A DNA stretch of 64,000 nucleotides from Mesorhizobium sp. (GCA_004017535.1 SAJS01000025.1:18948-82947), one strand, 5' to 3'. Numbered from the stretch's first letter, positions 35,051-44,730 are shown. The notes: a model not told the origin generated them from the sequence alone. Program-made: numbers and translations.

Positions 35051-36385
35051 ATGATACGGATCGCCGGCCTTGCGGGCATTGCCTTGATTCTCGCCACCGG
35101 TGCCTTTGCGCAGAAGGCCCCCTTGCTCAGCGGCGAAAAGGCCTTCGGCGACTGGAAAGCCGATCGTCCGGGCGTGCGTCGGCTGCTGAAGCCGCAGGAT
35201 CAGCCGAAACCCGATGTGGCGGAGTCCGCCTCGAATGGCGGCGGCGTCACCGATCGCCCGGAGGGCGCGAAGCCACAGCTTCCGCCGGGCTTTTCCGCCG
35301 AGCTGGTGGCATCGGGTATCGACAGTCCACGCGTGGTCCGCGTGGCGCCGAACGGCGACCTCTTCGTCGCCGACAGCCGGGCAAATCAGGTCCGCGTCTA
35401 TCGCCTGGCCGAGGGCAGCGCGAAGCCCGCCGAGACCTCGATCTTCGCCAAGGGCCTGACGCGACCCTACGGCATCGCCTTCTATCCGCAGGGCGACAGG
35501 CCGCAATGGGTCTATGTGGCCAACAGCAACAGCGTCGTGCGCTTCCCCTATCGCGACGGCGACCTCGAAGCGTCCGGCGAGCCGGAAACTATTGTCGCCA
35601 AGGTTCCCGCCAGCCACCACTGGACGCGTGACATCGCCTTCGCGCCCGACGGCAACACGCTCTATCTGTCGGTCGGCTCCGGCTCCAACATCGCCGAGGA
35701 TATGGGATCGAAGCCGAAGGGTGGTGTCGAGGCGTGGGCGAAATCGCAGCCGCTGGGCGAGGCCTGGGGCCCGGAGCAAGGCCGCGCCGATGTGCTCGCC
35801 TTCGACCCCAATGGCAGCAACCGCAGGACCGTCGCCACCGGCCTGCGCAACTGCTCCGGCATGACCGTGCAGCCGGCGACCGGCGCGCTCTGGTGCGTCG
35901 TCAACGAGCGCGACGAGCTTGGCGACAATGTCCCTTTCGAGTATGCGACCGCCGTGAAGGAAGGCACCTTCTACGGCTGGCCCTGGTATTATATCGGCAG
36001 CAATGAGGACCCGCGCCACAAGAGCGCGCGGCCTGACCTTGCCGGGAAGGTCACGGTTCCGGATGTGCTGATCCAGGCGCATTCGGCGCCGCTCAATATC
36101 GCCTTCTACGATGGCGGCAATTTCCCGGCCGACTATAGGGGCGACGCCTTCGTCACCCTGCACGGCTCGTGGAACCGCAATGTCCGCACCGGCTACAAGG
36201 TGGTGCGGCTGCGGTTCAAGGACGGCAAGCCGACCGGCGAATATGACGACTTCGCGACCGGCTTCGTCATATCCGACGACGCGGTCTGGGGCCGGCCGGT
36301 CGGCGTCGCCGTTGCCAAGGACGGCGCGCTGATCCTCACCGAGGACGGCAACGGTACGATCTGGCGTGTGACGTATGGTGGCTAA
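35051..36385 (+). CDS. PQQ-dependent sugar dehydrogenase-like protein (sorbosone dehydrogenase family)
   Basis: Exported beta-propeller protein of 444 aa. A signal peptide (MIRIAGLAGIALILATGAFA) precedes the mature domain, which contains LPPGFSAELVASGIDSPRVV, GLTRPYGIAFYP, HHWTRDIAFAPDGNTLYLSVGSGSNI, FYGWPWYYIG, APLNIAFYDGGNFPADYRGDAFV and HGSWNR, as in soluble aldose/sorbosone dehydrogenases. PQQ binding and substrate are inferred. ATG 35051 follows GGAGAACAGC. No PQQ synthesis genes are in the window. Confidence 0.82.
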   Translation: MIRIAGLAGIALILATGAFAQKAPLLSGEKAFGDWKADRPGVRRLLKPQDQPKPDVAESASNGGGVTDRPEGAKPQLPPGFSAELVASGIDSPRVVRVAPNGDLFVADSRANQVRVYRLAEGSAKPAETSIFAKGLTRPYGIAFYPQGDRPQWVYVANSNSVVRFPYRDGDLEASGEPETIVAKVPASHHWTRDIAFAPDGNTLYLSVGSGSNIAEDMGSKPKGGVEAWAKSQPLGEAWGPEQGRADVLAFDPNGSNRRTVATGLRNCSGMTVQPATGALWCVVNERDELGDNVPFEYATAVKEGTFYGWPWYYIGSNEDPRHKSARPDLAGKVTVPDVLIQAHSAPLNIAFYDGGNFPADYRGDAFVTLHGSWNRNVRTGYKVVRLRFKDGKPTGEYDDFATGFVISDDAVWGRPVGVAVAKDGALILTEDGNGTIWRVTYGG

Positions 36386-36420
36386 GCGGTGGTCGGGCGT
36401 TCGACCGTGCGTCGAGGGGC

Positions 36421-36568
36421 CCCCTCACCCGGATTGCCAACCGAATTGCGAAGGGCAATTCGGGGCAATCCGACCTCTCCTCAAGGGGAGAGGAGCAGGC
36501 GAGCGCCAGCGCCAACCTCTTCTTCCCTCGGGGGAGAAGGTGGCCGCGGTACGGCCGGATGAGGGGGC
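36421..36568. repeat. Intergenic inverted repeat (CTCCCC/GGATGAGGGG family)
   Basis: It contains GGATTGCCAACCGAATTGCG with its inverted partner, CTCTCCTCAAGGGGAGAG, and ends GGCCGGATGAGGGGGCTGA. No gene in this 267-nt gap. Confidence 0.6.
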
Positions 36569-36652
36569 TGACGCAAACGAATCCGGCTCTAAGCGAATTC
36601 ATTCCCGATCCGTTTCGTGCGACAAGCGCGTCCCTATCTCGGGATCGCAACC

Positions 36653-37270
36653 ATGACACTCACCGGTTTCCTCGCTTACAGCGCAGCCCTCGGCGTCGCC
36701 GCCGCCATTCCCGGCCCCGGCGTCACGGCGCTTGTCGCCCGCGCGCTCGGCTCCGGGTTCCGTTCCTCGCTCGCCATGTCGTTTGGCCTGATGCTTGGCG
36801 ACCTCACCTATCTCACCGCCGTGGTGTTGGGCCTGGCCTTCGTCGCTCAGACCTTCGGCATGGTCTTCCTCGCCATCAAATGGGCCGGCGTCGCCTATCT
36901 CGCCTTCCTCGCCTGGCGCTTCTGGACCAGCGGCATCACGCCGGAAAACATCGAGGCGCGCAAGGCCAAGGGTGGGCTGGTGTCGAGCTTCATCGCCGGG
37001 CTGACGGTGACGTTGGGCAATCCCAAGACGATGATCTTCTATCTCGCCATCACGCCGACCATCGTCGACCTGAAGACGATCACGTTCGCCGACTACGCCA
37101 TCCTCGCGGTGCTCACCGTGGCGGTGCTGTTCGTGGTGTTGGTGCCTTATCTGGCGTTGGCCGCCAAGGCGCGGTGGTTCCTGAAATCGCCGCGCGCGCT
37201 GAAGGTGCTGAACCGCACCGCCGCCGGCTTCATGATGGGCGCGGCTGCCGCGATCGCGGCCCGCCAGTAG
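36653..37270 (+). CDS. LysE/RhtB family amino-acid exporter
   Basis: Integral membrane exporter of 205 aa with about six hydrophobic segments. The N-terminal [20 protein letters not shown] is the LysE/RhtB signature, followed by [25 protein letters not shown] and the [17 protein letters not shown] loop. The exported amino acid is not shown; the cysK gene downstream may suggest a cysteine-pathway link, but a hairpin separates them. Confidence 0.87.
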   Translation: MTLTGFLAYSAALGVAAAIPGPGVTALVARALGSGFRSSLAMSFGLMLGDLTYLTAVVLGLAFVAQTFGMVFLAIKWAGVAYLAFLAWRFWTSGITPENIEARKAKGGLVSSFIAGLTVTLGNPKTMIFYLAITPTIVDLKTITFADYAILAVLTVAVLFVVLVPYLALAAKARWFLKSPRALKVLNRTAAGFMMGAAAAIAARQ

Positions 37271-37320
37271 GCTCGGATGTCAGCCGCTCCCGGATTTCAG
37301 CCAAACCATTCCTGAAACCC

Positions 37321-37351
37321 GCTGCAGCGGAAAATGCATTTCCGCTGCAGC
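37321..37351. terminator. Perfect 13-bp hairpin between the LysE-type gene and cysK
   Basis: Arms GCTGCAGCGGAAA and TTTCCGCTGCAGC surround ATGCA. A short T-rich stretch (CTTTTC) follows 4 nt later. It could end the exporter transcript or be a protein-binding palindrome upstream of cysK. Confidence 0.4.
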
Positions 37352-37460
37352 GCGCTTTTCAGCAACCGCTCCACTCGGATATTTTCAGTGGCCGGCCTAT
37401 CTTGCGCGGTTGAAAGCCCTATTCTGTTTTGCCTATGCCATTACCCTGGGAGCGAACCAA

Positions 37461-38441
37461 ATGAACAAGCCCGTCACCTCCGCGCGCGTGCCCGGCCGCG
37501 GCCGCGTCTTCAATTCGATCACGGAGACGATTGGCGACACGCCGCTGGTCAGGCTGGACAAGTTCGCCAGGGAGAAGGGCATCGTCGCCAACCTGATGGC
37601 CAAGCTCGAATTCTTCAACCCGATCGCCTCGGTCAAGGACCGCATCGGCGTCGCCATGATCGAGACGCTGGAGGAGGCCGGCAAGATTGCGCCCGGCAAG
37701 ACCACGCTGATCGAGCCGACCTCCGGCAACACCGGCATCGCGCTCGCCTTCGCCGCCGCCGCCAAGGGCTACAAGCTGATCCTCACCATGCCCGAGACCA
37801 TGTCGGTCGAGCGTCGCAAGATGCTGGCGCTCCTCGGCGCCGAGCTGGTGCTGACCGAAGGGCCGAAAGGCATGAAGGGCGCCATCGCCAAGGCCGACGA
37901 GCTTGCCGCCACGCTGCCCAACGCCATCATCCCGCAGCAGTTCGAGAATCCCGCCAATCCCGAGATCCACCGCCGCACCACGGCCGAGGAGATCTGGAAC
38001 GACACCAATGGCGAGGTCGATATCTTCGTTGCCGGCATCGGCACCGGCGGCACCATCACCGGCGTCGGCCAGGTGTTGAAGAAGCGCAAGCCTTCGGTGC
38101 ATATCGTCGCGGTCGAGCCGGAGGCCTCCCCGGTTCTGTCCGGCGGCCAGCCCGGCCCGCACAAGATCCAGGGCATCGGCGCGGGCTTCGCGCCGAAGAT
38201 CCTCGACACGTCCATCTATGACGAGATCGTCAGGGTGTCGAACGAGGATTCGGTCGCCAATGCCCGCCTCGTCGCCCGCCTCGAAGGCGTGCCGGTCGGC
38301 ATCTCCTCGGGTGCCGCGCTCCAGGCGGCCATCGTCGTTGGCTCGCGGCCGGAGAACAAGGGCAAGAACCTCGTCGTCGTCATCCCCTCCTTCGCCGAGC
38401 GCTATCTCTCGACCATCCTGTTCGACGGGCTGGGGGCGTAG
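37461..38441 (+). CDS. cysK: Cysteine synthase A (O-acetylserine sulfhydrylase)
   Basis: PLP enzyme of 326 aa that makes cysteine from O-acetylserine and sulfide. PLP lysine K59 is in [26 protein letters not shown] is the substrate loop, [13 protein letters not shown] binds phosphate, and [12 protein letters not shown] is typical of CysK. ATG 37461 ([20 protein letters not shown]) follows GGGAGCGAACCAA. Together with CBS/CGL it gives two routes to cysteine in this window. Confidence 0.94.
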   Translation: MNKPVTSARVPGRGRVFNSITETIGDTPLVRLDKFAREKGIVANLMAKLEFFNPIASVKDRIGVAMIETLEEAGKIAPGKTTLIEPTSGNTGIALAFAAAAKGYKLILTMPETMSVERRKMLALLGAELVLTEGPKGMKGAIAKADELAATLPNAIIPQQFENPANPEIHRRTTAEEIWNDTNGEVDIFVAGIGTGGTITGVGQVLKKRKPSVHIVAVEPEASPVLSGGQPGPHKIQGIGAGFAPKILDTSIYDEIVRVSNEDSVANARLVARLEGVPVGISSGAALQAAIVVGSRPENKGKNLVVVIPSFAERYLSTILFDGLGA

Positions 38442-38529
38442 GCGCGCACATACCTCGGGAAGTGGCTTCAGTGGTCCAGAACGGATGACGTACGTCGCTG
38501 CATGCCTTGGAGATTGACCGAAGCCTTCC

Positions 38530-38586
38530 AACCTCGTCATCCACGGGTGGAGCAAGGAGCGAAGCGACGCGCGCAGACCCTAGAAT
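38530..38586. repeat. Partial GGCGGAGCA-family repeat
   Basis: CGTCATCCACGGGTGGAGCA...GCGCAGACCCTAGAATGACG, a shortened relative of 17242-17432 and 53555-53745, in the gap between cysK and the sigma-factor gene. Confidence 0.6.
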
Positions 38587-38631
38587 GACGACGTTGGGGA
38601 GGTCGGCGGGCTCGCCGATAAACAGCACCCC

Positions 38632-39879
38632 CTAACCCCCCACAAGCTTCGCCTTCTCGCCTTGCAGGAAGCGGCGCAGCGCCGGATCGCGCTCGAGACC
38701 GATCGCCTGGTCGTAGGCCTGCGCCGCCTGCTTCGTGTTGCCGAGTCTGGCCAGCAACCCGGCGCGCGCGGCCCAATAGGGCTGGTAGTCCTGCAGCCGC
38801 CTGTCGTCGCCCAGCACGTAGAGCGCCGCCAGCCCGGCTGTTGCGCCCTCGGTCTCGGCGATCGCTACCGCGCGGTTGATCGCCACCACCGGTGAACCGG
38901 CGACGGAAAGCAGCGCGTCGTAAAGCTGGCGGATCGCCGCCCAGTCCGTGCCGCTGCCACGCCGGCGCGCCGTGTGGGCGGACTGCACGGCGGCCTCGAG
39001 CTGGTAGCGGCCGATGACACCCCTTTGCGCGGCGCGCACCAGCAATGCTTCTGCCTCGTCGATCAGGCTGTCGTCCCAGAGCGCGATATTCTGCTCGGCC
39101 AAAGGCACGAAGTCTCCATCCGGGCCGCGCCGTGCCGAGCGGCGCGCCTCGGCGAACAGCATCAGCGCCAACAGTCCCAGCGCCTCCGGCTCGTCCGGCA
39201 TCAGCGAGGCGACGAGCCGTCCGAGCCAGATGCCTTCGCCGGCGAGGTTGCGCCGCCTGGTATCGGTGCCGGTCGGATCCGACCAGCCTTCGGCGAAGGT
39301 GGCGTAGATCGCCTCCAGCACGGCACCCAGCCGCTCGCTGAGCTCCGCCTGTTCCGGCACGCGGAACGGGATTCCGGTCTCGCGGATGCGCGCCTTGGCG
39401 CGCACCAGCCGCTGCCCCATCGTCGCCGGCGAGACCAGGAAGGCCGAGGCGATGGTCGCGGCGTCGAAGCCGAGGATCGTCTGCAGGATCAGCGGCGCGC
39501 GCACGCTGGCCTCGATCGCCGGATGGGCGCAGGCGAACATCAGCCGCAACCGGTCGTCGGGCAGATCCTCGCCGCTCATGCGCGCCTCCATCTCCTCGGC
39601 AATCAGCTTCAGGTGGTCGCGCGCCGCCTCGCCGGTCAGCCGCCGCCGCACGGCGTCGACGTCGCGCCGGCGCGCCACCGCGAGCAGCCAGGCTTCCGGC
39701 TGCTCCGGCACGCCGGTCCTGGGCCAGCGCTCCAGCGCCGCGGCGAAGGCATCGGCCAGCGCGTCCTCGGCGCCGGCGACGTCGCGCGTGCGCGCCGCCA
39801 TCCAGGCGACCAGCTTGCCGTAGCTGCGCCGGGCGGCCGCTTCCGCCGCCGCCCGCGCAATCTCCGAGCGATCGTCCAT
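38632..39879 (-). CDS. ECF-type sigma factor of the ECF42 type (DUF6596)
   Basis: Protein of 415 aa. The N-terminal third has sigma-70 region 2 (GKLVAWMAARTRDVAGAEDA, DAFAAALERWPRTGVPEQPE) and region 4 (AFLVSPATMGQRLVRAKARI). The remaining 230 residues form the long helical/TPR-like extension typical of this group (QLYDALLSVAGSPVVAINRA, YQPYWAARAGLLARLGNTKQ). Such factors have no classical anti-sigma and occur next to YCII/DGPF proteins, as here, 6 nt upstream. They are proposed to be controlled through the extension. Targets unknown. Confidence 0.88.
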   Translation of the reverse strand: MDDRSEIARAAAEAAARRSYGKLVAWMAARTRDVAGAEDALADAFAAALERWPRTGVPEQPEAWLLAVARRRDVDAVRRRLTGEAARDHLKLIAEEMEARMSGEDLPDDRLRLMFACAHPAIEASVRAPLILQTILGFDAATIASAFLVSPATMGQRLVRAKARIRETGIPFRVPEQAELSERLGAVLEAIYATFAEGWSDPTGTDTRRRNLAGEGIWLGRLVASLMPDEPEALGLLALMLFAEARRSARRGPDGDFVPLAEQNIALWDDSLIDEAEALLVRAAQRGVIGRYQLEAAVQSAHTARRRGSGTDWAAIRQLYDALLSVAGSPVVAINRAVAIAETEGATAGLAALYVLGDDRRLQDYQPYWAARAGLLARLGNTKQAAQAYDQAIGLERDPALRRFLQGEKAKLVGG

Positions 39880-39885
39880 CGCGGC

Positions 39886-40257
39886 TCACTCCGCGGCGGC
39901 GGCGTACTCTGCCATTTCCCAGATCGGCCGCACCTCGACCGTGCCGGTGGAGGACGCGGGACAGCGCGCGCCCCATTCGATGGCGGTATCGATGTCGGCC
40001 GCCTCGATCATGTAGAAGCCTGCCAGTTGCTCCTTGGTGTCGGCATAGGGGCCGTCGAGCACATTGGTTTTGCCGCCGGCGAGCCGCACCGAGGTGGCCG
40101 CCTGGGTCGGGCGCAGCCGCTCGCCGGCGATATACGCCCCGGATTTCTTCAGCGCCTCGGTATAGGCGCCATAGGCCGCGAGCACCTGGTGGGTCTGCTC
40201 CTTTGGAGCATTCGCCATCGCGGCTTCGTCATTGTAGATCAAAAGCATGTATCGCAT
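39886..40257 (-). CDS. YCII/DGPF-domain protein paired with the ECF sigma factor
   Basis: Protein of 123 aa starting MRYMLLIYNDEAAMANAPKE, with the family motif VLDGPYADTKEQLAGFYMIEA and EVRPIWEM. The fold is a dimeric alpha/beta barrel. In ECF42 loci one or more such genes precede the sigma gene and are its probable targets. The ATG 40257 was chosen over upstream in-frame starts that lie in non-coding sequence. An upstream RIME-like palindrome lies in the 40258-40567 gap, which otherwise shows no gene. Confidence 0.87.
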   Translation of the reverse strand: MRYMLLIYNDEAAMANAPKEQTHQVLAAYGAYTEALKKSGAYIAGERLRPTQAATSVRLAGGKTNVLDGPYADTKEQLAGFYMIEAADIDTAIEWGARCPASSTGTVEVRPIWEMAEYAAAAE

Positions 40258-40410
40258 GGTCTTCTCCCGTTTCTTGAAGGCCGCGTCGTTGCGTGCCGAA
40301 CCTATGTCGTGTGGCATCGACCGATTTCGACAGGCGCCCGAAAAATCTTCGTCCCCAAAGCAGCCAAGCGCAAGCCGGCGCTTTTTCGTCGCCACTCAAC
40401 CGTTCGTCCA

Positions 40411-40460
40411 GATCATGATCCCAAAAAATGGACCCCGGTTCTTGGAAACGACCATGATCG
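40411..40460. repeat. RIME-like intergenic palindrome (ATCATG family), copy 2
   Basis: GATCATGATCCCAAAAAATG...GGTTCTTGGAAACGACCATG, related to copies at 28299-28344 and 50275-50326. Confidence 0.75.
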
Positions 40461-40567
40461 AACAAGGCTTTGCAATTGCGGGTTGGCATTTGGCTCCTCC
40501 TGTCTAAACTCCGGCTTCGCGCTGGGGAGGCGGTGCGACGCGACCGTTTTCAGGAGGAGGAAACCCT

Positions 40568-41527
40568 TTGCTCGACTTCAGGACGAAATTTGTGGCCGCC
40601 GGCGCTTTGGCGCTGTCGCTTGGTCTCGGCATCGTGTCGGCCGGGGCGCAGGAGTTCATCAATGTGCTTACAGGCGGCACGTCGGGCGTCTACTATCCGC
40701 TCGGCGTCGCGCTGTCCGAAATCTACGGCAAGGGCATTGAGGGCTCGCGCACGCAGGTTCAGGCGACTAGGGCTTCGGTCGAGAACCTCAACCTCCTGCA
40801 GCAGGGCAAGGGCGAGATCGCGTTCGCGCTCGGCGATTCGGTCAAGATGGCCGCCGAGGGCAACACCGAGGCCGGCTTCCCGGGCAAGCTCGACAAATTG
40901 CGCGGCATTGCTGCGATCTATCCCAACTACATCCAGATCGTTGCCAGCCAGGACTCCGGCATCAAGACGCTCGCCGACCTCAAGGGCAAGAGCCTGTCGG
41001 TGGGCGCCCCCGCCTCCGGCACCGAGCTCAACGCGCGCGCCATCTTCGCCGCCGTCGGTCTCAAATACGAGGATCTCGGACGCGTCGAATATCTGCCCTT
41101 CGCCGAATCGGTCGAGCTGATCAAGAACCGTCAGCTCGACGCCACCTTGCAGTCGGCCGGCCTCGGCGTCGCCTCCATCCGCGATCTCGCAACTTCCGTG
41201 CCGATCAACGTCGTCGCCGTGCCGGCCGAGGACGTCGCCAAGATCGGCGCGCCCTATCTTTCCGTGGTCATCCCGAAAGGCACCTATGAAGGCCAGGCGG
41301 AAGATGTCCCGACCGCCGCGGTGGGCAACTTCCTGATCACCCGCGCCGACGTTTCCGACGAGACCGCCTATCAGATGACCAAGCTCTTGTTCGAGCATCT
41401 CGACCAGCTCACCGCCGCTCATGCCGCCGCCAAGGCGATCGATCCGGCCAAGGCGCTGGACGGCATGCCGGTGGCGCTGCATCCCGGCGCGGAGCGCTAC
41501 TACAAGGAAAAGGGCCTGCTGAAATAG
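40568..41527 (+). CDS. TAXI-family TRAP transporter solute-binding protein
   Basis: Periplasmic binding protein of 319 aa for a TRAP importer. The start is TTG 40568, decided by AGGAGG 7 nt upstream and the signal peptide that follows (FVAAGALALSLGLGIVSAGA, cleavage near AQEF). Family motifs are INVLTGGTSGVYYPLGVALS, IQIVASQDSGIKTLADLKGK and VGAPASGTELNAR. The TAXI ligand may be glutamate/glutamine-like or other; not shown. The permease follows after 23 nt. Confidence 0.9.
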   Translation: MLDFRTKFVAAGALALSLGLGIVSAGAQEFINVLTGGTSGVYYPLGVALSEIYGKGIEGSRTQVQATRASVENLNLLQQGKGEIAFALGDSVKMAAEGNTEAGFPGKLDKLRGIAAIYPNYIQIVASQDSGIKTLADLKGKSLSVGAPASGTELNARAIFAAVGLKYEDLGRVEYLPFAESVELIKNRQLDATLQSAGLGVASIRDLATSVPINVVAVPAEDVAKIGAPYLSVVIPKGTYEGQAEDVPTAAVGNFLITRADVSDETAYQMTKLLFEHLDQLTAAHAAAKAIDPAKALDGMPVALHPGAERYYKEKGLLK

Positions 41528-41550
41528 GGAATGCTCCACAGGAGCCCGCT

Positions 41551-43638
41551 ATGACGCATTCCGAACCCAGTTCGGAAGAAGAACCGCTCGAAGGGCTGCC
41601 GCCGGGCTTCGGCGACGGTCTCGCCGGCAAGGCCGCCTTTGCCATCGCCGTCGCCTTCTCCGTCTTCCAGATCTACATCGCCGCTTATGGCAGCCTGCCT
41701 AGCCAGGTGGTGCGAGCCATGCATGTCGGCTTCCTGCTGCTGCTCGGTTTCGGCCTGATCGCCAATTTGCGCGCCACCGGCGTGGCGGCGAAGGCGGCAT
41801 TCTGGACACTCGGCGTGCTGGGCTTCGCGACCGGTCTTTACAACTGGGTCTTCTATGCCGACCTCATCCGCCGCTCCGGCTTCCTCACCACGCCGGACCT
41901 CATCGTCGGCACGCTGCTGGTGGTGCTGGTCTTCGAGGCCGCTAGACGGCTGATGGGCCTGCCGCTGGCGGTCATTGCCTTCATCTTCCTCGCCTATTGC
42001 TTCGTCGGCAATCATCTGCCGCCGCCCTTCATCCATCGCGGCTATGATTTCGCGCAGCTGGTCGACACTTTCGCCTTCGGCACCGAGGGCATATACGGCA
42101 CGCCGGTCTATGTCTCGGCCGCCTATATCTTCATCTTCGTCGTCTTTGCCGCCTTCCTCGAGCGGGCCGGTATGATCGCGCTGTTCAATGATTTCGCGCT
42201 CGGCCTCGTCGGCTCATGGCGCGGCGGCCCGGCGCAGGTCTGCGTGCTCTCCTCCGCGCTGATGGGCACCATCTCCGGCTCGGGCGTCGCCAATGTCGTC
42301 GCCAGCGGCCAGTTCACCATTCCGCTGATGAAGCGCTTCGGCTTCCGCTCGGCCTTTGCCGGCGCGGTCGAGGCGACCTCCTCGATGGGAGGCCAGATCA
42401 TGCCGCCGGTCATGGGGGCCGTCGCCTTCATCATGGCCGAGACACTGAACATCCCTTATGCCGAGGTCGTCAAGGCGGCGATCATCCCGGCGCTGCTCTA
42501 TTTCGGCGCCTGTTTCTGGCAGGTACATCTGGAGGCCGGCAAGGCCGGGCTGCATGGCATGGCCAAGGCCGAGTTGCCCAATCCCTGGGAGGCGGTGCGA
42601 AAGCACTGGCCGCTCGTGCTGCCGCTCGCCGTGCTGGTCTACCTGCTGTTTGCCGGCTACACGCCGATCTTCGCCGGCACGATGGGCCTCGCACTGACCA
42701 TCGTGCTCATACTCGGCACACCGCTGGCGGCGTTGATCGGACCGCTCGCCTTCCGCGTCGTCTTCTGGCTGGCCCTCGGGCTTGCCGCCGCGTCCTTCAT
42801 GCGCTTGGGTGTCAATGTGCTGAGCCTCGTCATCGCGGCGCTCGTCATTGCCTGCCTCGCCTTCAAGGGTGGGCGCGAGACGCTGCGCATCTGCGTCGAC
42901 TCGCTTGCCGAAGGAGCCAAGAACGCGCTGCCCGTCGGTATCGCCTGCGCCATCGTCGGCATCGTCATCGGCACGCTGACGCTCACCGGCATCGCCTCCA
43001 CCTTCATCGGCTGGATCATCTCCATCGGCGAGAACAATCTGTTCCTGTCGCTGGTGTTGACCATGCTCACCTGCCTGGTGCTCGGCATGGGCATTCCGAC
43101 GATCCCCAACTACATCATCACCTCCTCCCTTGCCGGTCCGGCGCTGCTGTCGCTCGGTGTGCCGCTGGTGGTCAGCCATATGTTCGTCTTCTATTTCGGC
43201 ATCATGGCGGACCTGACGCCGCCAGTGGCGCTCGCCGCCTTCGCCGCCGCGCCGATGGCCAAGGAAAGCGGATTGAAGATCGGCATCCAGGCCACCAAGC
43301 TCGCCATTGCCGGCTTCGTCGTGCCGTTCATGGCCGTCTACACGCCGGCCCTCATGCTGCAGGACGCCGGCCCGATCGCGGCCTCGTTCGGCTATCCCGT
43401 CGAGGTCGCCTATATCGTCGCCAAGGCCTGCATGGGCATCGTGTTGTGGGGCGCCGCCGCCGTCGGCTTCCTCGCCCGGCGCATGGCCTTGTGGGAGCGT
43501 CTCGTCGCTTTCGCAGCCGGCCTGCTCCTGGTGGTCGCGTTGCCGCTCACCGATGAGACCGGCTGGGCGCTGGCGCTGGCGTGGATCGGCTGGCATTGCT
43601 GGCGCGCGCGCCGGCTGTCCATGGCCGGCGCCGCATGA
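41551..43638 (+). CDS. TRAP transporter fused permease (4TM/12TM), TAXI-associated
   Basis: Membrane protein of 695 aa combining the small (DctQ-like) and large (DctM-like) TRAP subunits. The N-terminal part has about five spans; the large domain has VLSSALMGTISGSGVANVVA, TSSMGGQIMPPVMGAVAFIM and MGIPTIPNYIITSSLAGPAL, the conserved motifs of TAXI-TRAP permeases. Uses an ion gradient for secondary uptake. The stop overlaps the DUF1850 gene as ATGA. Confidence 0.93.
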   Translation: MTHSEPSSEEEPLEGLPPGFGDGLAGKAAFAIAVAFSVFQIYIAAYGSLPSQVVRAMHVGFLLLLGFGLIANLRATGVAAKAAFWTLGVLGFATGLYNWVFYADLIRRSGFLTTPDLIVGTLLVVLVFEAARRLMGLPLAVIAFIFLAYCFVGNHLPPPFIHRGYDFAQLVDTFAFGTEGIYGTPVYVSAAYIFIFVVFAAFLERAGMIALFNDFALGLVGSWRGGPAQVCVLSSALMGTISGSGVANVVASGQFTIPLMKRFGFRSAFAGAVEATSSMGGQIMPPVMGAVAFIMAETLNIPYAEVVKAAIIPALLYFGACFWQVHLEAGKAGLHGMAKAELPNPWEAVRKHWPLVLPLAVLVYLLFAGYTPIFAGTMGLALTIVLILGTPLAALIGPLAFRVVFWLALGLAAASFMRLGVNVLSLVIAALVIACLAFKGGRETLRICVDSLAEGAKNALPVGIACAIVGIVIGTLTLTGIASTFIGWIISIGENNLFLSLVLTMLTCLVLGMGIPTIPNYIITSSLAGPALLSLGVPLVVSHMFVFYFGIMADLTPPVALAAFAAAPMAKESGLKIGIQATKLAIAGFVVPFMAVYTPALMLQDAGPIAASFGYPVEVAYIVAKACMGIVLWGAAAVGFLARRMALWERLVAFAAGLLLVVALPLTDETGWALALAWIGWHCWRARRLSMAGAA

Positions 43639-44012
43639 GCCTGTGCATCCTCGCCGCCGGCAAGACGGTGACGCTCGCCGCCGCCGCCTTCACCCTATCC
43701 TGGACGCATTCGGTGGAACGGACGCGCTGGCAGGAGGATTGGAAAGTGTCGCCCGCCGGACTGCAAGTTGTCGCGGCGCGGGTCAAAGGCTCCGGCGCCG
43801 GCATGGAGCCGCCCGAGGGCTCGGTGCTGCGGGACGGCTGGTGGGTCTATGCGCCACGGATCGGCCCTCAGCCGCGTCTGGTGCTCGCGGCGTCCGGCGC
43901 CACCGGGGAAGGCTGGACGCTGTGCACGGTCATGGGTTGCCGGGAGCTGGGCGGGACCGCCGGCGAACCCACCGTGCTCGAACGTTGCGCCGGCTCGAGC
44001 CAACCGCTATAG
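43635..44012 (+). CDS. DUF1850 protein, TAXI-TRAP accessory
   Basis: Protein of 125 aa with an N-terminal hydrophobic segment (TVTLAAAAFTLSWTHSVERT) where SWTHSVE matches the DUF1850 motif, then WQEDWKVSPAGLQVVAARVK and GSGAGMEPPEG. Genes of this family nearly always sit beside TAXI-TRAP permeases; the ATGA overlap shows coupling. The role is unknown, possibly assembly or substrate handling in the periplasm. Confidence 0.8.
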   Translation: MSLCILAAGKTVTLAAAAFTLSWTHSVERTRWQEDWKVSPAGLQVVAARVKGSGAGMEPPEGSVLRDGWWVYAPRIGPQPRLVLAASGATGEGWTLCTVMGCRELGGTAGEPTVLERCAGSSQPL

Positions 44013-44019
44013 CGCACCA

Positions 44020-44493
44020 TCAGCCCGGCCACCCCGCCGATCTACCGATCCGCCGCTCCCGCAACTCGGCCGAAGGAATCTCGCAACTGTCCTTGCGGCC
44101 GAACAGCGCGTAGCGGTTCCTGGCAAGGCGGTCGTAGAGCCAGTCGCGCAGCGGTCGCGGCAGGATGAGCAGCGCCTTGGCGGCGCGCCAAGGCCAGCCG
44201 AGCGCGGCCATGACCGCGATGAAACTGTCGAGCTTGGTGAAGGGGGCGCCGTCGATGATGGCGAGATTGCTGTCGTAGTCGTCGGTCGGCAGGCCGTGCC
44301 GGCGAAACAGCGCCTCGCCGAGCGGCGATTGCGCCGTGGCGAAGCGGAAGCGTTCTTCCCGGTCGAGCTTGAGGATGAGCTGGACGAAGCCCGAGCAGAA
44401 CACGCAGATGCCGTCGAAGACGATCAGCGGGCAGCGGGCGTCATAGGCCTGGCTTGGAGAGGCGGGACGGTTCGGTTCGGGCAGGTCGGTCAT
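44020..44493 (-). CDS. DCC-family thiol-disulfide oxidoreductase (DUF393)
   Basis: Protein of 157 aa from ATG 44493. It has the defining motif LIVFDGICVFCSGFVQ (D-G-x-C-x-x-C), LDREERFRFATAQSPLGEAL, and the C-terminal RPLRDWLYDRLARNRYALFGRKDSC. Predicted thioredoxin-like redox protein; partner unknown. It ends 7 nt from the convergent DUF1850 gene. Confidence 0.88.
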   Translation of the reverse strand: MTDLPEPNRPASPSQAYDARCPLIVFDGICVFCSGFVQLILKLDREERFRFATAQSPLGEALFRRHGLPTDDYDSNLAIIDGAPFTKLDSFIAVMAALGWPWRAAKALLILPRPLRDWLYDRLARNRYALFGRKDSCEIPSAELRERRIGRSAGWPG

Positions 44494-44520
44494 GGCGGCC
44501 CCGGCTGCTTGTGTCCCCAA

Positions 44521-44570
44521 AGCAATTCCAGGAAAAGTGTGAGCGGTTTTCCGTCAGGAATTGCGTCAAA
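44521..44570. repeat. AATTCC-family intergenic palindrome, copy 3 (inverted)
   Basis: AGCAATTCCAGGAAAAGTGT...CAGGAATTGCGTCAAAC is the reverse complement of the element at 10328-10373. Confidence 0.8.
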
Positions 44571-44730
44571 CTAGCGAGACATTAAGCCAGCCGGCGGCTG
44601 CGTCAAAGTCGCGGCGTTGTCGCACGCCAGTTGGCGGCGAGCACAAGGCGCTCGGCGCGATAGGTGGTGGCGCGCTGGTCGGCGGCCGGCCGACAGATGC
44701 GGCTGTGGTGGGCGCGTTGGCGGGTCATGA

